Shown here piece by piece: positions 61,068 through 64,000 of a stretch of 64,000 nucleotides of DNA (positions are counted from its first letter, which is position 1; each line of letters starts with the position of its first letter). Position numbers and translations under genes: made by a program. This DNA comes from Candidatus Amulumruptor caecigallinarius (GTDB lineage: Bacteria > Bacteroidota > Bacteroidia > Bacteroidales > Muribaculaceae), in contig JAMPDP010000004.1 in the NCBI GenBank assembly GCA_023665605.1, forward strand, positions 1 through 64,000, read 5' to 3'. Under the pieces are notes generated by a model. That model had not been told where the DNA came from, made no database searches, and worked only from the letters and a program-made list of their open reading frames with translations.

Positions 61068-62909
61068 ATGAGACAAAAACCAGACCTCGGGTTCTGGAAG
61101 CTTTGGAACCTGAGCTTCGGATTCTTCGGAGTGCAGATTGCATACGCCCTCCAGAGCGCCAACGTATCCCGCATCTTCGCCACTCTCGGTGCCGACCCAC
61201 ATGACCTCAGCTACTTCTGGATTCTCCCCCCGCTGATGGGCCTCATCGTGCAGCCCATCGTCGGCTCGGCTTCTGACAAAACTTGGAACCGCTTCGGCCG
61301 ACGACTCCCCTACCTCATATTCGGTGCACTGGTGGCAATCATCGTGATGTGCCTCCTTCCCAACGCCGGCTCTTTCGGCCTCGCTGTCTCAAGCGCCATC
61401 CTCGTGGGTCTGATTGCTCTGATGCTCCTCGACACCTCCATCAACATGGCCATGCAGCCTTTCAAGATGCTTGTCGGCGACATGGTCAACGAGAAGCAGA
61501 AAGGTCTCGCATACTCCATCCAGAGCTTCCTGTGCAACGCCGGCTCCATCGTGGGCTACGTGTTCCCCTTCCTCCTCACTTGGATGGGCTTCCGCAACAC
61601 CGCCGCCGAGGGGCAGATTCCCCAGACTGTCATCTACTCTTTCTACATAGGTGCAGCTATCCTGCTGGTTTGCGTCGTCTATTCTCTCGCTAAAATCAAG
61701 GAGTGGCCTCCGCAACTCTATGCCGAGTACAACGGCGGCGCCGAGGCGACTACCGCTGAGGGCTCCGAGAAGAAGAAGGAAAACCTCCTCAGCCTCCTCG
61801 TAAAGGCTCCCTCTACCTTCTGGACCGTTGGCATCGTGCAGTTCTTCTGCTGGTTCGCATTCCTCTTCATGTGGACATACACCAACGGCACCATCGCCGA
61901 AAAGTGCTTCAACACCCCCTCCATCCAGCGCATCCAGGGCATCAATCAGGTTGGTCCCAACGACGAAATCAATGCCACCTACAATGCCAAGTTCATCCTC
62001 TCCTCTGACTCGGCTCTCATGGTCGAGAAGGGCAAAGCGGTAGCCGCAGGCATCGTCACCAACGACGGTCGCTTCTTCTCAGCTGACATGGTGGAGATCG
62101 TACGTCCCACACAGCCCACAGACACCCTCCTCATCGGCGGCCTCATCACCACCGTCAACGGTCAACCCAAGTACGACTTCGGTCAGGACATCGCCACTGA
62201 CGGCGGATTCCTCGTGCTCAACCACAATCAGAACCTCGACGGCGTCACAAACTTCCACTTCGTGGACCGCCTCAGCCGCATGCACGGCAACGCCAAGCTC
62301 CTCCTCTGCGACATCTACACCCACGACCCCAAGACCGGCGAGTTATATCTCGAAGGCGTCAAGGAAGTCACTCTCTCCGATGCCGACAAAGCAAACTACG
62401 CATACACCGTGGAGCTCAACACCGAGAGCCATCAGTATAACGACGCCGGCAACTGGGTAGGCATCCTCTTCGCCGTTCAGGCCGTGGGCTCTGTCCTCTG
62501 GGCCGTCGCTCTCCCGATGTTCCGCAACCGCAAGTTCAGCTACACCCTCTCCCTCCTCATCGGTGCTGCTGGCTTCATCACAGCCGGTATCTTCACCAAC
62601 CAGTACCTCCTGTTCATCTCATTCCTGATGATCGGTTGCGCTTGGGCCGCTATGCTCGCTTGGCCATTCACCATATTGACCAACTCTCTCAAGGGTGGCA
62701 ACATCGGTGCTTATCTCGGCCTCTTCAACTGCTCCATCTGCATACCACAGATTGTCGCAGCTCTCCTCGGCGGTGTCATTCTCGCTGCCCTCTCCACTCC
62801 CGGACAGGTTGCTCCGCAGTACGCCATGATGATCATCGCCGGCATAGCTCTGGTCATCGGCTCCATCTGCGTAGTCTTCATCAAAGAAGGCAAATCCGAC
62901 AAGCAGTAA
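61068..62909 (+). CDS. SLC45/GPH-like MFS sugar transporter with a large inserted loop
   Basis: 613-residue transporter, longer than the usual 440-480 for this group. The first half carries LWNLSFGFFGVQIAYALQSANVSRIF (helix 1), GSASDKTWNRFGRRLPYL (motif A-like) and PFKMLVGDMV. In the second half, after helix 7 (FAFLFMWTYTNGTIAEKCF) there is an insertion of about 175 residues (roughly 283-457) before YNDAGNWVGILFAVQAVGS. The inserted part is Asp/Asn/Thr-rich with alternating hydrophobic residues and looks like a small extracytoplasmic beta domain. Similar transporters carry maltose, sucrose or other glycosides with H+ or Na+. Substrate unknown. The 192-bp element follows 24 bp downstream. Confidence 0.88.
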   Translation: MRQKPDLGFWKLWNLSFGFFGVQIAYALQSANVSRIFATLGADPHDLSYFWILPPLMGLIVQPIVGSASDKTWNRFGRRLPYLIFGALVAIIVMCLLPNAGSFGLAVSSAILVGLIALMLLDTSINMAMQPFKMLVGDMVNEKQKGLAYSIQSFLCNAGSIVGYVFPFLLTWMGFRNTAAEGQIPQTVIYSFYIGAAILLVCVVYSLAKIKEWPPQLYAEYNGGAEATTAEGSEKKKENLLSLLVKAPSTFWTVGIVQFFCWFAFLFMWTYTNGTIAEKCFNTPSIQRIQGINQVGPNDEINATYNAKFILSSDSALMVEKGKAVAAGIVTNDGRFFSADMVEIVRPTQPTDTLLIGGLITTVNGQPKYDFGQDIATDGGFLVLNHNQNLDGVTNFHFVDRLSRMHGNAKLLLCDIYTHDPKTGELYLEGVKEVTLSDADKANYAYTVELNTESHQYNDAGNWVGILFAVQAVGSVLWAVALPMFRNRKFSYTLSLLIGAAGFITAGIFTNQYLLFISFLMIGCAWAAMLAWPFTILTNSLKGGNIGAYLGLFNCSICIPQIVAALLGGVILAALSTPGQVAPQYAMMIIAGIALVIGSICVVFIKEGKSDKQ

Positions 62910-62933
62910 CCACTCCCGTTACTTCCACACATA

Positions 62934-63126
62934 GAAGTGATTTAAACTTTTTTCAAATGCAAGATTTATTAAGATTTTGAGCAGATTTCAACTCTTGAAG
63001 AAGGAGTGATGCGGGCATCACGACTGATGAAAGAGGTGGAAGATGCCAAAATATTAATGAATATTGCTTTTGAAGAAAACAACTTTAAACACTTCTTGAG
63101 TTTTCGCAAAAAGTTTAAATCACTTC
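62934..63126. repeat. 192-bp MITE-like element, copy 2
   Basis: Same terminal repeats (GAAGTGATTTAAAC... and its inverse) and nearly the same interior as 2640-2831. Here the interior frame from ATG 63009 (MRASRLMKEVEDAKILMNIA, then FEENNFKHFLSFRKKFKSLH) stays open through the right terminal repeat. ATA flanks both ends, a possible 3-bp target duplication. Confidence 0.75.
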
Positions 63127-63128
63127 AT

Positions 63129-63162
63129 AAAACCCCGGGTGCCAAACCAGGCATCCGGGGTT
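63129..63162 (-). terminator. Hairpin terminator of the DUF488 gene
   Basis: On the minus strand AACCCCGGATGCC and GGCACCCGGGGTT form a 13-bp stem (one G-U) around a 6-nt loop, followed by TTTT. Its arms echo the GGCATCCGGGG hairpin of the REP-like family. Confidence 0.65.
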
Positions 63163-63170
63163 ATTCATTC

Positions 63171-63545
63171 TCATGCACCGGGCTGTTTATCAAGCTGCCG
63201 CCGGAGCCACTCCGCCAACACCTCCGCATTATTATGCACCGTGTCACGCGACGAATACAGCAACGTCACCGCCGCATGACGTGCCACTTCATCGGCAAGA
63301 GCCTTCGCAGTGGCATTGCCGTCAAGCTCCGCAGTGTAGCGTCGCTCAAACTCCTCCCAGCGGCTGTCAGGGTCGGCATGAAGCCACTCGCGCAGCTCCG
63401 TCGACGGAGCCACCTCCTTGGCCCACAGGTCATAATGAAACTTCTCCTTCGACTCCCCGCGCGGCCACAGTCGGTCCACGAAGACACGGAATCCCTCAGT
63501 ACCCGACGGATCCGCATATACTCTCTCAATCGAAATCTTGGTCAT
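63171..63545 (-). CDS. DUF488 family protein
   Basis: 124-residue cytoplasmic protein of the DUF488 (YeaO-like) family: VYADPSGTEGFRVFVDRLWPRGESKEKFHYDLWAKEVAPSTELREWLHADPDSRWEEFERRYTAEL is characteristic, with the RVFVDRLWPRG core and W-EFxxRY motif, then HAAVTLLYSSRD near the end. The biochemical role of the family is not established. Start MTKISIERVYADPSG at 63545 is chosen over the four-residue extension at 63557. It is followed by its own terminator and preceded by repeats. Confidence 0.88.
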   Translation of the reverse strand: MTKISIERVYADPSGTEGFRVFVDRLWPRGESKEKFHYDLWAKEVAPSTELREWLHADPDSRWEEFERRYTAELDGNATAKALADEVARHAAVTLLYSSRDTVHNNAEVLAEWLRRQLDKQPGA

Positions 63546-63622
63546 AATAATAAGCACTTTACACTTTCAGTACAAAGATGGCAGGCACTTTGTTGCAAAC
63601 CCTCCTAAAGAAACCATGTTGC

Positions 63623-63750
63623 GGGTGTTGCAAAACCTTCAGCTTGCCTCGGATGCGCCGTGGTGCATCCGAGGCAACAATCTGTAAATCAGCGGATGCA
63701 CCACGGTGCATCCCTACAAATTGACGGAAATTACCTGTTTTGCAACACCC
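63623..63750. repeat. GTTGCAAAAC-bounded palindromic element, copy 2
   Basis: GGGTGTTGCAAAAC (63623-63636) and its exact reverse complement GTTTTGCAACACCC (63737-63750) bound it. Inside, GGATGCGCCGTGGTGCATCC and GGATGCACCACGGTGCATCC are palindromic blocks around CAACAATCTGTAAATCA; ACAAATTGACGGAAAT matches copy 1. Confidence 0.8.
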
Positions 63751-63765
63751 TCAAAACCTCCGAAA

Positions 63766-63989
63766 GCGCGTCCGCAGAACGCGATTTATCGTAGCCCCGG
63801 AAGCCGAAGCGACAGCGCAGGCATCCGGGGTTAAAAGCACCATATCAAAATATGGATGTTGCCGAACCTCCGAAAGCGCGTCCGCAGGACGCCGATTTAT
63901 CGTAGCCCCGGAAGCCGGAGCAACAGCGCAGGCATCCGGGGTTACAAGCACCATATCAAAATGGCGTCCGCAGGACGCCGATTTACAAC
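63766..63989. repeat. REP-like hairpin repeats, two units with a 110-bp period
   Basis: ACCTCCGAAAGCGCGTCCGC recurs at a distance of 110 bp, each time followed by GATTTATCGTAGCCCCGG, the hairpin and a linker AAGCACCATATCAAAAT; a final GGCGTCCGCAGGACGCC-GATTTACAAC closes the set. No gene lies in 63546-64000. Confidence 0.8.
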
Positions 63990-64000
63990 CCAAAAACGGC

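Noticed and set aside
63006-63608. 200-residue plus-strand frame
   Set aside because: It starts inside the 192-bp element and then runs antisense through the well-supported DUF488 gene; composition is Arg/His/Leu noise.

Overview
The window looks like a chromosomal segment of a high-GC Bacteroidales bacterium, most likely of the Muribaculaceae (S24-7) type. That placement is inference from gene content: GldE/CNNM, a lipidated TamL-type BamA paralog, YchF, S9 DPP-IV, DUF3943 and a REC-like/PEP-pyruvate fusion. Promoters are also of the Bacteroidota kind (TTG, 20 nt, TAnnTTTG), seen before gyrB, purC, gpmI, tkt, both tRNAs and others. Most genes are housekeeping. Several intergenic regions hold palindromic repeats.

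Layout, left to right. 1-406 is the start of a secreted protein cut by the window edge. gyrB, rnr and a phosphohexomutase follow on the plus strand. Then comes a promoter-to-hairpin interval that may encode a small RNA. A minus-strand RND efflux operon (membrane fusion protein, RND pump, TolC) is divergent from an AraC regulator, which is followed by an HdeD-like protein. Next is the conserved envelope cluster coaX - outer membrane protein - lptC - CNNM/CorC (minus), then glmS, a 330-bp MITE-like element in the glmS leader, and tsaB. On the plus strand are a flippase-like membrane protein, a DUF4332 protein, and a compact set of stand-alone adenylation enzyme, GNAT and alpha/beta hydrolase. 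A VKOR-family protein, ychF, a U32 peptidase, an NSS transporter and tRNA-Pro(GGG) follow. A six-gene minus operon runs from a REC-like/PEP-pyruvate-binding protein through a coiled-coil protein, DPP-IV and an unknown membrane protein to miaA and yraN.

Beyond 40.5 kb are dsbD, a DUF3943 protein, a Trp/Pro/Gly-rich lipoprotein and an SRPBCC protein. An AT-rich island (about 45.38-47.2 kb) holds a HindIII-like restriction-modification pair whose endonuclease gene carries a single-base frameshift. After it come the operon purC-menG-HAD phosphatase-tamL, a MntA/HepT toxin-antitoxin pair next to tRNA-Arg(TCT), gpmI, folB, an OmpA-family porin, transketolase, nfo (endonuclease IV), an SLC45-like MFS transporter with a large inserted loop, and a DUF488 protein.

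The most unusual content is noncoding. (1) A REP-like hairpin family built on GCGTCCGCAGGACGC and CCCCGGAAGCC/GGCATCCGGGG, including an 88-bp tandem array. (2) A 192-bp palindrome-ended element present twice, carrying a decayed reading frame. (3) A 330-bp MITE with TTA target duplication. (4) A GTTGCAAAAC-bounded palindromic element present twice. The standout protein-level finding is the broken HindIII homolog beside an apparently intact methyltransferase. Family assignments were made by eye from motifs and remembered homologs, without database searches.
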